A DNA stretch of 37,040 bases from Fusibacillus kribbianus (GCF_030053595.1 NZ_JASGBQ010000029.1:1-37040); one strand, 5' to 3'; counted from the stretch's first letter, positions 16,186 through 25,405 are shown. The notes: a model not told the origin generated them from the sequence alone. Numbers and translations are program-made.

Positions 16186-18324
16186 TTATGGTAATCTTCC
16201 AAAACAGTAAAAATGCTGCTGCCAGTAATTGGTCTCAATGGATGCGTACTGGATCGGGTTTCCGCAATGGATCATCATGCCGTTTCCGACATAAATACCC
16301 ACGTGGGATGCACCCTCCGTGTCATAGGTTCCCTGGAAAAAGATCAGATCTCCCGGTTTAGCCTGGTTTGACGGAACATAAGTGCACACGCCTCTGAGGC
16401 CCTCTGCCGTCAGCCGTCCGTAATCCCATCCATTTCCGCAATGATTGATGACCCAGCTTACAAACCCGGAACAGTCAAAACTGGTACTCGGGCTGGCACC
16501 GCCCCAGACATACGGATAACCAAGATATTTTTCAGCTTCCATGATCATGTTGCGGAATTTTGCATCCGACAATGCTTCCGGTGGAATCTCATAGGACATG
16601 CCTCCAGGCTGATAGCCTGCAAATTGCGCGGTATCCCAAAGGTAATCCCGGTTTCCAAAGGAAGTGTTTAAAATGTTGTACCAGTTGATGGCTTCTGTCG
16701 AATCCAATCGATTTCTGGCGACGGAATCAAAACCTTTATTGGTAAGTGTTACGTTCAGCACCCGCACAGTTCTTGTCTGTGTCACCTCTACGGTCTGGCT
16801 TCCGTTGTCATCTGCAATATAAGCCTCCCAGGTCTTATGACCGTGAGCACTTGCTACAGAATGACTGTCATAATACACATCGAAAGCAACACCATAACGA
16901 GCAAAGTTCCCGGTATCCTCTACGGTATATTCCACACCGTTCATAACGATTCTGGTTCCCATAGGGACGATCGGATTTTGTGCATCCACGGCAATCGTAT
17001 GATTAGCCTGCGGCATAGCACCGCTTGCTGTTGCTCCGCCTGCCCATCTGCCGCAGCAAATGGAACAGTTACAATATCCACTGGTCACAACCGAACCCAG
17101 GGATTCTCCCACACGAACCGTCCTTGTATCCGTGATGGTCTGCGTTGAGCCCTCTACCTTCATGTGATACTGCTCCTGAAAAATCCTGGTCAGCTCCTCT
17201 TTCACATCAGAAGCCATATAATTTCCAAATCGCACCGTCAGATACGAGGTCAGCTGGTACGGACTGTGGGAAATCTCATCCACCTGAAAGTTGTATTCAT
17301 CATATCCGGGGTAGGTTTGTTTTACATTGTCAATCTGTGCCTGCAGGGCATCCTCCATGGCAGAGTAATATTCCTCCGCAGCATAGATCTCGTCATCCGA
17401 TGCCAGATAAGTTGACTGCACGATTGTAGATCCGCCTCCGGCAATCATGGTTCCTCCTGCAGAACCAATGGAAATAATCATGACCAGGCCCACACCAAAG
17501 CTAAGACAAATCAGTCCAAGAATCTTATGACGACGGAAGAACCCGGCCGTTCTTGCTGCCTGTTCTTCCTTTTTCTTTGCCTTGTGTGCTTTGTAAGCAG
17601 CATCCTGAGCCGCAGTTCTTCGAAAGATCCTGTCTTTCTTTTTGCCGGCATAATCCTTCTTATAGCGCTTCTTCTGAAACTCATGATTTGTCGATGCGGT
17701 CTTTCCTTCTGCCTCCCTTTTTGCTGTACTTCCAAACTGAAGCTTTGACTGTCTTTCTGCCTCTGCCTTTTCCATTGTCAATCGGGGGGAAGTGCTTTTA
17801 CCCGATGCCCGATGACCGCTTATTTCTGTACGAAGCCTTCCTGCGGCTCCTTCTGCAGTTTCCTCCGCCCGGTGAGCAGCTTCTACCGCACTGTTCTCAT
17901 CCTCCGCTTCATCCACCTTTCTGTGAGCCACAGTAGAAATCTTCCTTCCTGTTGCTCCAATGACAGGGGTAACCACTTCACCGGTTGAAGAAAGACCAGG
18001 ATCATCCTCAAAATGAAGCCTGGCCTTCTGCTTTCTGTTTTCTTCCCGATAAATACGCTTCCGCTGTTTCTTCTTTACCTCAGGCGGAGTCTCTTTGACC
18101 TCGGCTCGCGGAGCCGATCTGACAGAGTGTTCCTGAAGAGGAGAATTCTCCTCCGGTGCCCCGGGCGGCTCTTCCCTGACAAGTTCCAGCATGTCAGGTT
18201 CATCCCTGTGGAGCGTCCCCCTGTCACCCGCTTTATGATAATTGTGTTTCTGTTGAACCCTGGACTTTGATTCCTTCGGGAAGGATTCTTTCTGTAATGC
18301 ATCTTTTTCTGTTTCAGCCCTCAA
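16186..18324 (-). CDS. Membrane-anchored 3D-domain and NlpC/P60 cell-wall hydrolase
   Basis: 712 residues. A basic, Gln/Lys-rich cytoplasmic part of about 260 residues leads to one membrane segment (ILGLICLSFGVGLVMIISIGSAGG). A 3D-type domain follows (CNCSICCGRWAGGATASG...VPMGTRIVMNGVEYTVEDTG). The C-terminal NlpC/P60 domain has Cys in FDCSGFVSW, His in ASHVGIYVGNG and a third residue in MMIHCGN. This is the VirB1/Orf14 counterpart of Gram-positive conjugation, cutting peptidoglycan so the secretion channel can cross the wall. The start is TTG, placed 6 bases after GGAGGTGG; no ATG fits the site. Confidence 0.9.
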   Translation of the reverse strand: MRAETEKDALQKESFPKESKSRVQQKHNYHKAGDRGTLHRDEPDMLELVREEPPGAPEENSPLQEHSVRSAPRAEVKETPPEVKKKQRKRIYREENRKQKARLHFEDDPGLSSTGEVVTPVIGATGRKISTVAHRKVDEAEDENSAVEAAHRAEETAEGAAGRLRTEISGHRASGKSTSPRLTMEKAEAERQSKLQFGSTAKREAEGKTASTNHEFQKKRYKKDYAGKKKDRIFRRTAAQDAAYKAHKAKKKEEQAARTAGFFRRHKILGLICLSFGVGLVMIISIGSAGGTMIAGGGSTIVQSTYLASDDEIYAAEEYYSAMEDALQAQIDNVKQTYPGYDEYNFQVDEISHSPYQLTSYLTVRFGNYMASDVKEELTRIFQEQYHMKVEGSTQTITDTRTVRVGESLGSVVTSGYCNCSICCGRWAGGATASGAMPQANHTIAVDAQNPIVPMGTRIVMNGVEYTVEDTGNFARYGVAFDVYYDSHSVASAHGHKTWEAYIADDNGSQTVEVTQTRTVRVLNVTLTNKGFDSVARNRLDSTEAINWYNILNTSFGNRDYLWDTAQFAGYQPGGMSYEIPPEALSDAKFRNMIMEAEKYLGYPYVWGGASPSTSFDCSGFVSWVINHCGNGWDYGRLTAEGLRGVCTYVPSNQAKPGDLIFFQGTYDTEGASHVGIYVGNGMMIHCGNPIQYASIETNYWQQHFYCFGRLP

Positions 18325-18350
18325 TCTGAACCACCTCCAAAGCCTCTGTC

Positions 18351-18938
18351 TTACCCCAGTTCACCCAACTCGGCATCATCCCAGCGGTTAAAAACATCCC
18401 TGGCAAGCTCCGAGGCAGAACCGACAAGCTGATCCAGCTCATTCCGGCTGCAGCCGCCGCCTTTTTCCATGCTCCGAAAAGCATCTGCCAGCTGATCGAC
18501 AGCAACCGTAAGGGCAAGCATATCATCCTGCATAACACCGAGGGTACCGGTGGACATCATCACCATTCCGTGAGGAAGATCGAAAACATCCATCTTCTCC
18601 TTCGTACGGTCATCATTGTGCTCCCTGCCTTTGTCCCGAAGAGTGTTGTGAAAGCAGATGGCCTGATCCATATATTTCTTCGGATTCACATAATGGTCCA
18701 GGATCACATCCACCAGCTGCTTATCAAACCGGCACATTTCATCCGCCTGATCCCGCACATACAGATAGGCCTTATGCTGCTTTTTCAGCATGCTCTCCTT
18801 CTCATACATCCGGATCAGCTGCTGATGCATCTTCGCCAGAATCTGCACATCATAGAAAAGCTGTGTCAAAGCCACTGCAGGAATTTCGATCAGCTCCAGT
18901 GCGTCGTGGCCTTTTGCAAAATCCTTATTCATTACCAT
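18351..18938 (-). CDS. Conserved ICE protein of the transfer region, function unknown
   Basis: About 195 residues, largely helical (LELIEIPAVALTQLFYDVQILAKMHQQLIRMYEKESMLKKQHKAYL; later DDMLALTVAVDQLADAFRSMEKGGG). No membrane segment or catalytic motif is visible. I place the start at MVMNKDF because AGGAGG lies 8 bases before it; it then overlaps the end of the VirB4 gene by 14 bases. The position between VirB4 and the wall hydrolase implies a part in the transfer apparatus. Confidence 0.7.
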   Translation of the reverse strand: MVMNKDFAKGHDALELIEIPAVALTQLFYDVQILAKMHQQLIRMYEKESMLKKQHKAYLYVRDQADEMCRFDKQLVDVILDHYVNPKKYMDQAICFHNTLRDKGREHNDDRTKEKMDVFDLPHGMVMMSTGTLGVMQDDMLALTVAVDQLADAFRSMEKGGGCSRNELDQLVGSASELARDVFNRWDDAELGELG

Positions 18939-21402
18939 TCTCAAGTCCTCCTTCGGTTTCATTCGGTTTCGTTGTCATGATGCGGTACAGCTGAGTATCC
19001 TTCGGGAACTTATCCTTAAACGGAATGATGGTATTCCCATAAAAAAGCAGCCCTTCACCCTCGTTGGAGTTTGTCACAAAACTCAACTGATGCGGACTGA
19101 TATTGAGCTGCTTCGCCAGGATCTGCCGGTCGCCGCCTGCCTGATTCAGCATATAAATAAAGTCACTGTTCTCAAAGATGTTCTCGATCTCACGAGAAGC
19201 CAGAAGATCCTTTACGTTCTGTGTGATACCGGTCGGAATACCGCCCCATTTACGGAATCGCTTCCAGATCTCTACCGAATAGGCTGCCGTTTGCTCATCC
19301 TTCAGAAGCAAATGGAACTCGTCGATATAATACCTGGTGGACTTATGCTCGGCGCGGTTAATGGTCACACGGTTCCAGACCTGATCCTGAACCACCAGCA
19401 TACCGATCTTTTTCAGCTGTTTTCCCAGCTCTTTGATATCAAAACAGATCAGACGGTTATTGATATCCACGTTGGTTCTGTGATTAAAGACATTCAGAGA
19501 TCCCTTTACATAGATTTCAAGCGCCGTAGCAATTCTCTTCGCCTCCGGTTCCTCCTGTGCCAGAATGCATTCATAAAGATCCTCCATGATCGGCATATTC
19601 CCCGGATCCGGCTTCTCCAGATAATCCCGGTAGATCATACGGACACATCGGTCGATGATGGTCTTTTCCACCGGCTCAAGCCCTGTCTTGCTTCCCACGA
19701 TCAGTTCACACAAAGAAAGGATGAAATCAGCCTTTAAGGAAATCGGTGACTCATCCTCGCTGTAGTTGATATTGATATCCATCGGGTTGATATACTGATC
19801 AGAATTCGGACTGATGCGGATCACCTGACCTTTCAGAAGCTGCACCAAAGGAGAATACTCACCCTCCGGATCACAGATAATAATGTCATCCCCGGTAATC
19901 AGGAAGGCATTGGTCATCTCTCGTTTTGCTGAGAAGGACTTACCGGAACCGGGTGTACCGAGGATCAGGCCATTCGGATTCTTTAAGCGCTTTCTGTCTG
20001 CCATGATCATGTTGTTGCTGATGGCATTGATGCCATAATAAAGGGCTTCTCCGTTCTGAAAGAGCTCCTCTGTGGTAAAGGGCACAAAGATCGCTGTCGC
20101 TGAGGTGGTAAGCCCTCTCTGAATGTCGATCTGATTAAAGCCGATCGGCAGGCTGCTCATCAACCCCTGTTCCTGCTGGTAATCCAGTCTCTTAAGCGAA
20201 CAGTTGTATTTCTGAGCGATGGCTGCTGTCTGGAATACAATGTTTTCAAGCTTCTGCTTTGTCTTTGCCGTATTCATAATGAGCACAGTCACAAGGAACA
20301 TTCTCTCATTCCTGGACTGCAGATCCTCCAGAAGCTTCTTTGCCTCGCCGCCATAGGTAACAAGATCAGACGGAAGCACATCCATGTCATAGCCGGAACG
20401 AACCGCTTTCTTCTGTTCCTCGATTTTCATCTTATCCAGGTCTGTGATCTTAAGCTTGATCTGCCTGATTGCCTTTGCCTGATCGATGGATTGCACATGA
20501 AGATTGACCACAATGGAATTATCCATATCCAGAAAATCCGCCAGCATCTTATCGGAAAGCTCCGGTGCCAGGATCTGCAGATAGGAAACTGCCCCAAAGG
20601 TACGGCCCATCTTAAAAATCCTGCTGTCTCTGAAATCAAAGCTGGTCGGCGCAATAAAATCCTTTGTCCCAAGACCGGTCCTCGCAATCAGATCATAATT
20701 GAAGATAAAGGGCTCCTGCACATCCGGATTCAGCATGCCGGACATCACTTTGAGTCTTTCATACCCGGAAAGGCTCTCCGCCGCAACCCCCATTGCCTTT
20801 AAGTTATTGATGATATCGGCTTCGATACGTTCCAGCTTCGGTTTTGCCGCCTTCACACTCTCCGCTTCGATACCAAAGGTCACATATTTCTTACGAAGCA
20901 GACCATTATTACCCTTTGCAAGCTGCGTTTTCAGCACGCCGTCATATTCCTCGCGGATCGCATTGAATTCATCTGCCTGAGAAGGAATGTTGATGCTTCC
21001 TTCCATCTCTTTTACATTTGCGTACTGGCTCATACAGGTAATCTGCAGGGAAATACTGGAATCAAAGTAATTATAAAAATCACACCAGTATTCGAAGACT
21101 GCTGTCTTGTCTTCGTTCTGTGCCAGCTGATAATTGATATCCCCAAAGCGGATACACTTGGTGTAGAAGTGATCCTTTACTCTGCAGATCCCATCCCTGA
21201 ACATTTCCTCATAGGTAATGGATTCCTGTACGGTATGGGGAACCTTTGAGGCCTTTTTTGCCTTCTGTTTCTGCTTTACGATACGTTTCTTCTGCTCTGC
21301 CGAAAGCACAGAGCTCACTTCCCGGCTCTCGCAAACCTTTGTTTTCACATCGATCACATCATTTGCCTTTGCCGGATGCTTTTTCCCTGACTTCACTGCC
21401 AA
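18925..21402 (-). CDS. VirB4/TraE-type conjugation ATPase
   Basis: About 825 residues. A Lys-rich N-terminus and a CagE/TrbE/VirB4 N-terminal domain lead to Walker A LGTPGSGKS (about residue 482-490), DDIIICDPEGEYSPL, and Walker B in RYYIDEFHLLL. GITQNVKDLL and a C-terminal RecA-like end follow. VirB4 proteins power assembly of, and transport through, type IV secretion channels at the inner membrane. The upstream PrgI gene overlaps it. AGGAGGT sits inside the longest open frame, with a TTG 8 bases later. I therefore prefer a TTG start at 21402; an ATG seven codons earlier (21423) has only a weak site. Confidence 0.93.
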   Translation of the reverse strand: MAVKSGKKHPAKANDVIDVKTKVCESREVSSVLSAEQKKRIVKQKQKAKKASKVPHTVQESITYEEMFRDGICRVKDHFYTKCIRFGDINYQLAQNEDKTAVFEYWCDFYNYFDSSISLQITCMSQYANVKEMEGSINIPSQADEFNAIREEYDGVLKTQLAKGNNGLLRKKYVTFGIEAESVKAAKPKLERIEADIINNLKAMGVAAESLSGYERLKVMSGMLNPDVQEPFIFNYDLIARTGLGTKDFIAPTSFDFRDSRIFKMGRTFGAVSYLQILAPELSDKMLADFLDMDNSIVVNLHVQSIDQAKAIRQIKLKITDLDKMKIEEQKKAVRSGYDMDVLPSDLVTYGGEAKKLLEDLQSRNERMFLVTVLIMNTAKTKQKLENIVFQTAAIAQKYNCSLKRLDYQQEQGLMSSLPIGFNQIDIQRGLTTSATAIFVPFTTEELFQNGEALYYGINAISNNMIMADRKRLKNPNGLILGTPGSGKSFSAKREMTNAFLITGDDIIICDPEGEYSPLVQLLKGQVIRISPNSDQYINPMDININYSEDESPISLKADFILSLCELIVGSKTGLEPVEKTIIDRCVRMIYRDYLEKPDPGNMPIMEDLYECILAQEEPEAKRIATALEIYVKGSLNVFNHRTNVDINNRLICFDIKELGKQLKKIGMLVVQDQVWNRVTINRAEHKSTRYYIDEFHLLLKDEQTAAYSVEIWKRFRKWGGIPTGITQNVKDLLASREIENIFENSDFIYMLNQAGGDRQILAKQLNISPHQLSFVTNSNEGEGLLFYGNTIIPFKDKFPKDTQLYRIMTTKPNETEGGLENGNE

Positions 21403-21751
21403 TTCCCAGTACCTCCTCGTCATAAATCGCTTCCCGGATCACTCCGTAAAAGTTTTTTGTCTGATAGATACGCACCCCCGGACGCTGTACCTTTGCCCTC
21501 CAGATATTGAGCAATATTTTCTCCAGAGGTCTTCCATCCTTTTCATACATGGCAAAGAAGAAAAACGGCAGCATGATCACAACCATTAAACAGGCCGAAA
21601 CCGTGGTTCCGATTGTATTCCTGGTGAGAAAATACACAGGAACACCCACAGCTGCAGCCAGCGAAAAGCAGATCAGCTGTCTCCTGGTCAGATTGAACAT
21701 GACCTTGTTTTTCACCTTTGTCAGGTCCTTTGGAACCTGAACATATGCCAT
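21359..21751 (-). CDS. PrgI-family transfer membrane protein
   Basis: About 130 residues: MAYVQVPKDLTKVKNKVMFNLTRRQL, two membrane helices at about 28-46 and 52-72, then DGRPLEKILLNIWRAKVQRPGVRIYQ. This is the PrgI/VirB3-like layout found directly before VirB4 in Gram-positive type IV systems. The family is thought to be an inner-membrane part of the channel. The start is chosen from GGAAGGG 6 bases upstream. Its 3' end overlaps the VirB4 gene by about 40 bases. Confidence 0.88.
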   Translation of the reverse strand: MAYVQVPKDLTKVKNKVMFNLTRRQLICFSLAAAVGVPVYFLTRNTIGTTVSACLMVVIMLPFFFFAMYEKDGRPLEKILLNIWRAKVQRPGVRIYQTKNFYGVIREAIYDEEVLGIGSEVREKASGKGK

Positions 21752-21768
21752 AGCTTCCCTTCCTTTCC

Positions 21769-21797
21769 GACCGGAGATGTTCTTCCCATCCCCGGTC
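21769..21797 (-). other. Intergenic RNA hairpin between VirB6-like and PrgI genes
   Basis: GACCGGGGATG and CATCTCCGGTC form an 11-bp stem (one G-U) with a 7-base loop and no T-run. It may stabilise or process the transfer-operon mRNA. Confidence 0.5.
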
Positions 21798-21800
21798 CTA

Positions 21801-22670
21801 TTAATGTGCGTTAAAGATCGACTTACTGATCGATCCCGTTTTAAACAGTGCAAAACACAGGACAACGGTATAGGCTGCGATGGAAAACAGTGCCGAATGA
21901 ATATTGGCCGCAACCGTCATTTCATTGACCAGCACGCAGTAAATACCAACGATCACCATAATGAAAAAGCCTTGGAATCCAAGCGCCAAAAGTCCCCGTG
22001 CGTAATTGTTGCCGATCTGTCCCCATTCCCGGTTTGTCATAGTTGCAAACGGAACCGGAGCGACCGAGCTGTAAAGATATATTTCGATCATCCTGCCGTA
22101 GAGTACGACGGTGATCAATATCGAGATAATCTTCATACATAGCGATACCAACGCTGTTTCCAGCGTCAGTGACAATAGTTCACCGATGCCCATGGTGGCC
22201 ATCTCTGTTTCCATGGCTGTGATCGTCTGGGCAATATCAATAGCGGTGCTTCCTCCTATGACTCCCGCTGCCGAATTGACCATGGACTGCCCGACATCAA
22301 ATATTGCCATGACGATATTGAAGGTGTTTGTTACCAGAAAAACGGCAACAAAGGCCTTAAAAAACCATTTGAAGAACATCCAGGTATCCATGTCGTGCAT
22401 GTTATTTTTCTCAATGATCATGCTGATCAGCTCATAACAGAGCACAAAGGTGATGATCAGTCCCGCAATAGGAACAACCACCGAATCCGACAGATTGTGG
22501 ATCATGGAAAAAATGCCTGTATTCCACCCCTGGGGAGTCTGCCCCACCTCCGAAGCAATGGTTCCTGTCTTCTCGTTTACATCAGCGAACATGGTAGTCA
22601 GATTACTCGATACAAATCCTGTGAGGAGTCCTCTGATCCACTCCTCAATTGTTCCGAATAAATCAAACAA
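21801..22670 (-). CDS. VirB6/TrbL-like polytopic conjugation protein
   Basis: 289 residues with about six hydrophobic segments (VVVPIAGLIITFVLCYELI, WFFKAFVAVFLVTNTFNIV, LCMKIISILITVVLYG, ARGLLALGFQGFFIMVIVGIYCVL, ALFSIAAYTVVLCFALF). An amphipathic N-terminus (MFDLFGTIEEWIRGLLTGFV) is typical of the TrbL/VirB6 proteins of Tn1549-like elements. VirB6 forms part of the inner-membrane channel. The start is TTG, 9 bases after AGGAGG; no ATG is available before the first membrane helix. It lies between Maff2 and PrgI. Confidence 0.88.
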   Translation of the reverse strand: MFDLFGTIEEWIRGLLTGFVSSNLTTMFADVNEKTGTIASEVGQTPQGWNTGIFSMIHNLSDSVVVPIAGLIITFVLCYELISMIIEKNNMHDMDTWMFFKWFFKAFVAVFLVTNTFNIVMAIFDVGQSMVNSAAGVIGGSTAIDIAQTITAMETEMATMGIGELLSLTLETALVSLCMKIISILITVVLYGRMIEIYLYSSVAPVPFATMTNREWGQIGNNYARGLLALGFQGFFIMVIVGIYCVLVNEMTVAANIHSALFSIAAYTVVLCFALFKTGSISKSIFNAH

Positions 22671-22700
22671 CTGCTGCTTCCTCCTTACTTAGCTTCCGAA

Positions 22701-22725
22701 GGCAGGCCGGTTTCCCGAACCTGCC
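22701..22725 (-). other. Intergenic hairpin between Maff2 and VirB6-like genes
   Basis: GGCAGG-T-TCGG with CCG-G-CCTGCC forms a compact stem around a small loop, without a T-run. It lies right after the Maff2 stop and before the VirB6-like ribosome binding site. Confidence 0.5.
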
Positions 22726-22733
22726 CGCTTTGA

Positions 22734-22949
22734 TTAACCGAATAATCCGGATAGCATCGGTACAAGGACTGTTCCGATCAGTGCAACTCCACCGCCCGCC
22801 ATCAGCTGCTTCATGCCCTGAGACTTGGCACCGGGGTTGTCGTTTCCATATCCTTCCATAAGATTGATGCCGCCCCAGATGCCAAGACCTGCTCCCAGGG
22901 CGATTACAAGAGTCTGCAGTACCTGTACTGCACTTGCGAAAAATGCCAT
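22734..22949 (-). CDS. Maff2-family small membrane protein
   Basis: 71 residues with two hydrophobic helices: FASAVQVLQTLVIALGAGLGIWGGINLM and GGGVALIGTVLVPMLSGLF, joined by EGYGNDNPGAKSQGMKQLM. This is the Maff2 signature of CTn elements. Size and topology resemble VirB2/TrbC pilin-like subunits, so a role as an abundant channel subunit is plausible but not shown. GGAGG lies 8 bases before the ATG. It is bracketed by a terminator upstream and a hairpin downstream, suggesting its own mRNA level. Confidence 0.85.
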   Translation of the reverse strand: MAFFASAVQVLQTLVIALGAGLGIWGGINLMEGYGNDNPGAKSQGMKQLMAGGGVALIGTVLVPMLSGLFG

Positions 22950-22989
22950 ATTCTTTTTCCTCCATATATTTGATTGATTATTTCGAAAG

Positions 22990-23019
22990 AAAAAGAGCTC
23001 TGTACCTCCACAGAACTCT
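22990..23019 (-). terminator. Intrinsic terminator between VirD4 and Maff2
   Basis: AGAGTTCTGT and ACAGAGCTCT form a 10-bp stem (one G-U) with loop GGAGGT followed by TTTTTCTTT on the minus strand. It overlaps the VirD4 stop codon and would reduce read-through into Maff2. Confidence 0.75.
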
Positions 23020-24805
23020 ACTCCTTCTCTGATTCAGTTATATCTTCCTCCGAGACATCTGCCTCAAAGACCTCGATTGGTTCATCCTTTCTCAGAACCA
23101 GTCTGCGGCTGACATATTTTTCAATGTCAAATGCCAAACGCTCGTCACTGTCTGACAGCTCACAGTACCGTTTATGCTTCGTGATATCATACTTGTCACT
23201 ATAAAACGGCCTTACACCCCGGAGCTGCAGGATACATTTACCGCCATCCATAACAGCCAGCTCATCACGGGACATCAGTTCCTTTCCTGTCTTCTGGTAA
23301 TTGATGCCGTAGCTCCGGCTGGTTCCCCTTGTGTCCGTGGTGTTGTACAGATCGATGGTTTCCTTTCCAAGCATTTCAGACATTTCCTTTAAAGTGGTCG
23401 TTTCCTTACCACCCAGAAACAAAGTAGTGTCGCAGTTGCCCACGATGGTATCGGCGGAATCCTTGTAGATAGCTTTGAGCTGACTCTGGGACTGCAGAAT
23501 AATGGATGCGGATATCTCCCTGGAACGGATCGTCGCAATCAGCTTTTCCCACTTCGGAATCCGGCCAATGTTGGCAAACTCATCAAGAAGGCACCGTACA
23601 TGAATCGGCAGCCTGCCGCCGTATTTATCATCGGCTCTGTCACAAAGCAGATTAAAAAGCTGTGTGTACATGATGCTGACCACAAAATTAAAGGTGTCAT
23701 CCGTATCGCTGATAATGACAAAAAGAGCTGTCTTCCGGTCTCCCATGAGATCCAGCTCCAGCTCGTCATAGCTCATCAGATCCCGCAGCTCCCGGATATC
23801 GAAGGGTGCAAGTCTGGCACCACAGGAAATCAGGATACTTTTTGCTGTTTTCCCGGCGGCCAGCTTGTACTTTTTATATTGCCGGACCGCAAAGTGATCC
23901 GGATCCTCCCGTTCTAGCTCCTCAAACATCAAATCCACTGCATTTTTGAAGCTTTCATCATCCTCTCTGGCCTCTGACGCATTGATCATTTCAAGCAGCG
24001 TAGTGAAATTCTTCTCCTCATCAGGGGCTTCATACCAGATGTATCCGATCAGTGCCTGATAATACAGCTTCTCAGCCTTCACCCAGAAATCCTCGCCAGA
24101 TTTGTCACCCTCACCTTTGGTATTGGCGATGATCGCATTCACCAGCTTCAGGATATCCTTCTCCGAACGAATATACATGAACGGATTATAGTGGTGCGAC
24201 TTCTTAAAGTTGATCGTATTCAGCACCCGGATCTCATAGCCATGCTTTTGCAGCATATGCCCGCATTCCACCAGGATCGTACCTTTTGGATCCGTAACAC
24301 AATACGAACTGTGAAGCTGCATCAGATTTGGTTTAACAAAAAATCTTGTCTTACCGGAACCGGAACCACCGATCACCAGGATATTCTTATTCCTGGCATA
24401 CTTTGGATTCTTGGGTCTGCCTGACATCGTCAGCCGCTCTGTCTGCGTCAGGATCACGTTATTATCCGGATCCGCATCTACATAAGGTTTGATATCCTGC
24501 GCCGTTCCCCATCTGGCAGATCCGTACTCAACACCCTGGCGAAATTTCTTTGCATTTGCTCGTTTATAACGGATCATCGTCCAGATAATAAGAGCCCCCG
24601 TTACACCCACAAGCAGATCGATGATATGGAAGCTCGGAAACGGATTGACAAAAGCCTGCTTAAAATACAGAAGCGTATTTCCAAGCTTTTTTGCTGTCGT
24701 ATCTCCTGGCACATACCGATACAGCCAGCTGATCTTATCAACCAGGTACCAAATGACGATATAGGGAATGCAAAGGAGCAGTCTCTTTTTCAGTTCTGCC
24801 CTCAA
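23018..24805 (-). CDS. VirD4/TraG-type coupling ATPase
   Basis: 595 residues. Two N-terminal membrane segments occupy about 8-28 and 61-78. Walker A is GGSGSGKTR (146-154), and Walker B lies in VRCLLDEFANIG. The block TIRSREISASIILQSQSQLKAIY with DTTLFLGG is typical of TraG/TcpA-like coupling proteins of Tn1549. It recruits the relaxase-bound strand and feeds it to the channel. The start is TTG, overlapping the TGA of the PcfB-like gene (TTGA), which couples their translation. Confidence 0.95.
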   Translation of the reverse strand: MRAELKKRLLLCIPYIVIWYLVDKISWLYRYVPGDTTAKKLGNTLLYFKQAFVNPFPSFHIIDLLVGVTGALIIWTMIRYKRANAKKFRQGVEYGSARWGTAQDIKPYVDADPDNNVILTQTERLTMSGRPKNPKYARNKNILVIGGSGSGKTRFFVKPNLMQLHSSYCVTDPKGTILVECGHMLQKHGYEIRVLNTINFKKSHHYNPFMYIRSEKDILKLVNAIIANTKGEGDKSGEDFWVKAEKLYYQALIGYIWYEAPDEEKNFTTLLEMINASEAREDDESFKNAVDLMFEELEREDPDHFAVRQYKKYKLAAGKTAKSILISCGARLAPFDIRELRDLMSYDELELDLMGDRKTALFVIISDTDDTFNFVVSIMYTQLFNLLCDRADDKYGGRLPIHVRCLLDEFANIGRIPKWEKLIATIRSREISASIILQSQSQLKAIYKDSADTIVGNCDTTLFLGGKETTTLKEMSEMLGKETIDLYNTTDTRGTSRSYGINYQKTGKELMSRDELAVMDGGKCILQLRGVRPFYSDKYDITKHKRYCELSDSDERLAFDIEKYVSRRLVLRKDEPIEVFEADVSEEDITESEKE

Positions 24806-25317
24806 AGTTCCTGCCCCCGATCCTTCTGCTTGGTACGCTCACGCTGCCTGTTCTGATCCTTCGCCTGCTGCCGGTATTGGCTCAGCCGCTTCTGAATGGA
24901 TGGTTTGTTTGCCTTCGTAAGCTCCTTTGCAGAGAATTCTTTGAAGGCTGCCGTCATCACATCCACGTCCTTTGCCTTAAAGAACACCAGATATCTCGGT
25001 GGATCAATCGATTTGTCCTTTTTGAGTGCAAAGTCGATCTTATATTTGTTCGCTACCCGTTCAAAGGACTTGATGTTACGATTTGTGATCTCGATATTGG
25101 TCAGTCCCTGATTCTGATCCATCAGCTGACCCACTGTCTGTTTTCCTCGGGGAACGCTCTTCGCCGTTTGTTTCGCTGCCATCTGCGTCTTCCATTTTTC
25201 CTGATTCTGCAGATATTTCCGCATGGCAGCCTTCAGCACAGAGCTCGTTACCCGAAACCCCTGTGTGCCTGCCCGAATGGACAAAGCCACGATTTTCTCA
25301 TTTACTTCATCCTGCAA
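24802..25317 (-). CDS. PcfB-like (DUF3801) conjugation protein
   Basis: 171 residues. The N-terminus EKIVALSIRAGTQGFRVTSSVLKAAMRKYL and the core ITNRNIKSFERVANKYKIDFALKKDKSIDPPRYLVFFKAKDVDVMTAAFKEF fit DUF3801/PcfB. The C-terminus is strongly basic. In pCF10 PcfB and PcfC form a coupling-protein pair, and the VirD4 gene follows directly here, so an accessory that loads substrate onto VirD4 is likely. The start is TTG, 5 bases after AAGGAGGAAC. Confidence 0.85.
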   Translation of the reverse strand: MQDEVNEKIVALSIRAGTQGFRVTSSVLKAAMRKYLQNQEKWKTQMAAKQTAKSVPRGKQTVGQLMDQNQGLTNIEITNRNIKSFERVANKYKIDFALKKDKSIDPPRYLVFFKAKDVDVMTAAFKEFSAKELTKANKPSIQKRLSQYRQQAKDQNRQRERTKQKDRGQEL

Positions 25318-25335
25318 GATAAGTTCCTCCTTCCT

Positions 25336-25395
25336 TTAAACTCTGATTTCACATGTATGCCAGGGTGGATAGATGCGCTGCCACAACCAGATCAT
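25336..25395 (-). CDS. Possible 19-residue peptide
   Basis: ATG follows AAGGAGGAAGGC on the minus strand and encodes MIWLWQRIYPPWHTCEIRV, then TAA, 18 bases before the PcfB-like start. The excellent ribosome binding site and tight fit between two genes argue for translation; Trp richness is unusual. It may instead be a ribosome-loading spacer. Confidence 0.4.
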   Translation of the reverse strand: MIWLWQRIYPPWHTCEIRV

Positions 25396-25405
25396 GCCTT
25401 CCTCC

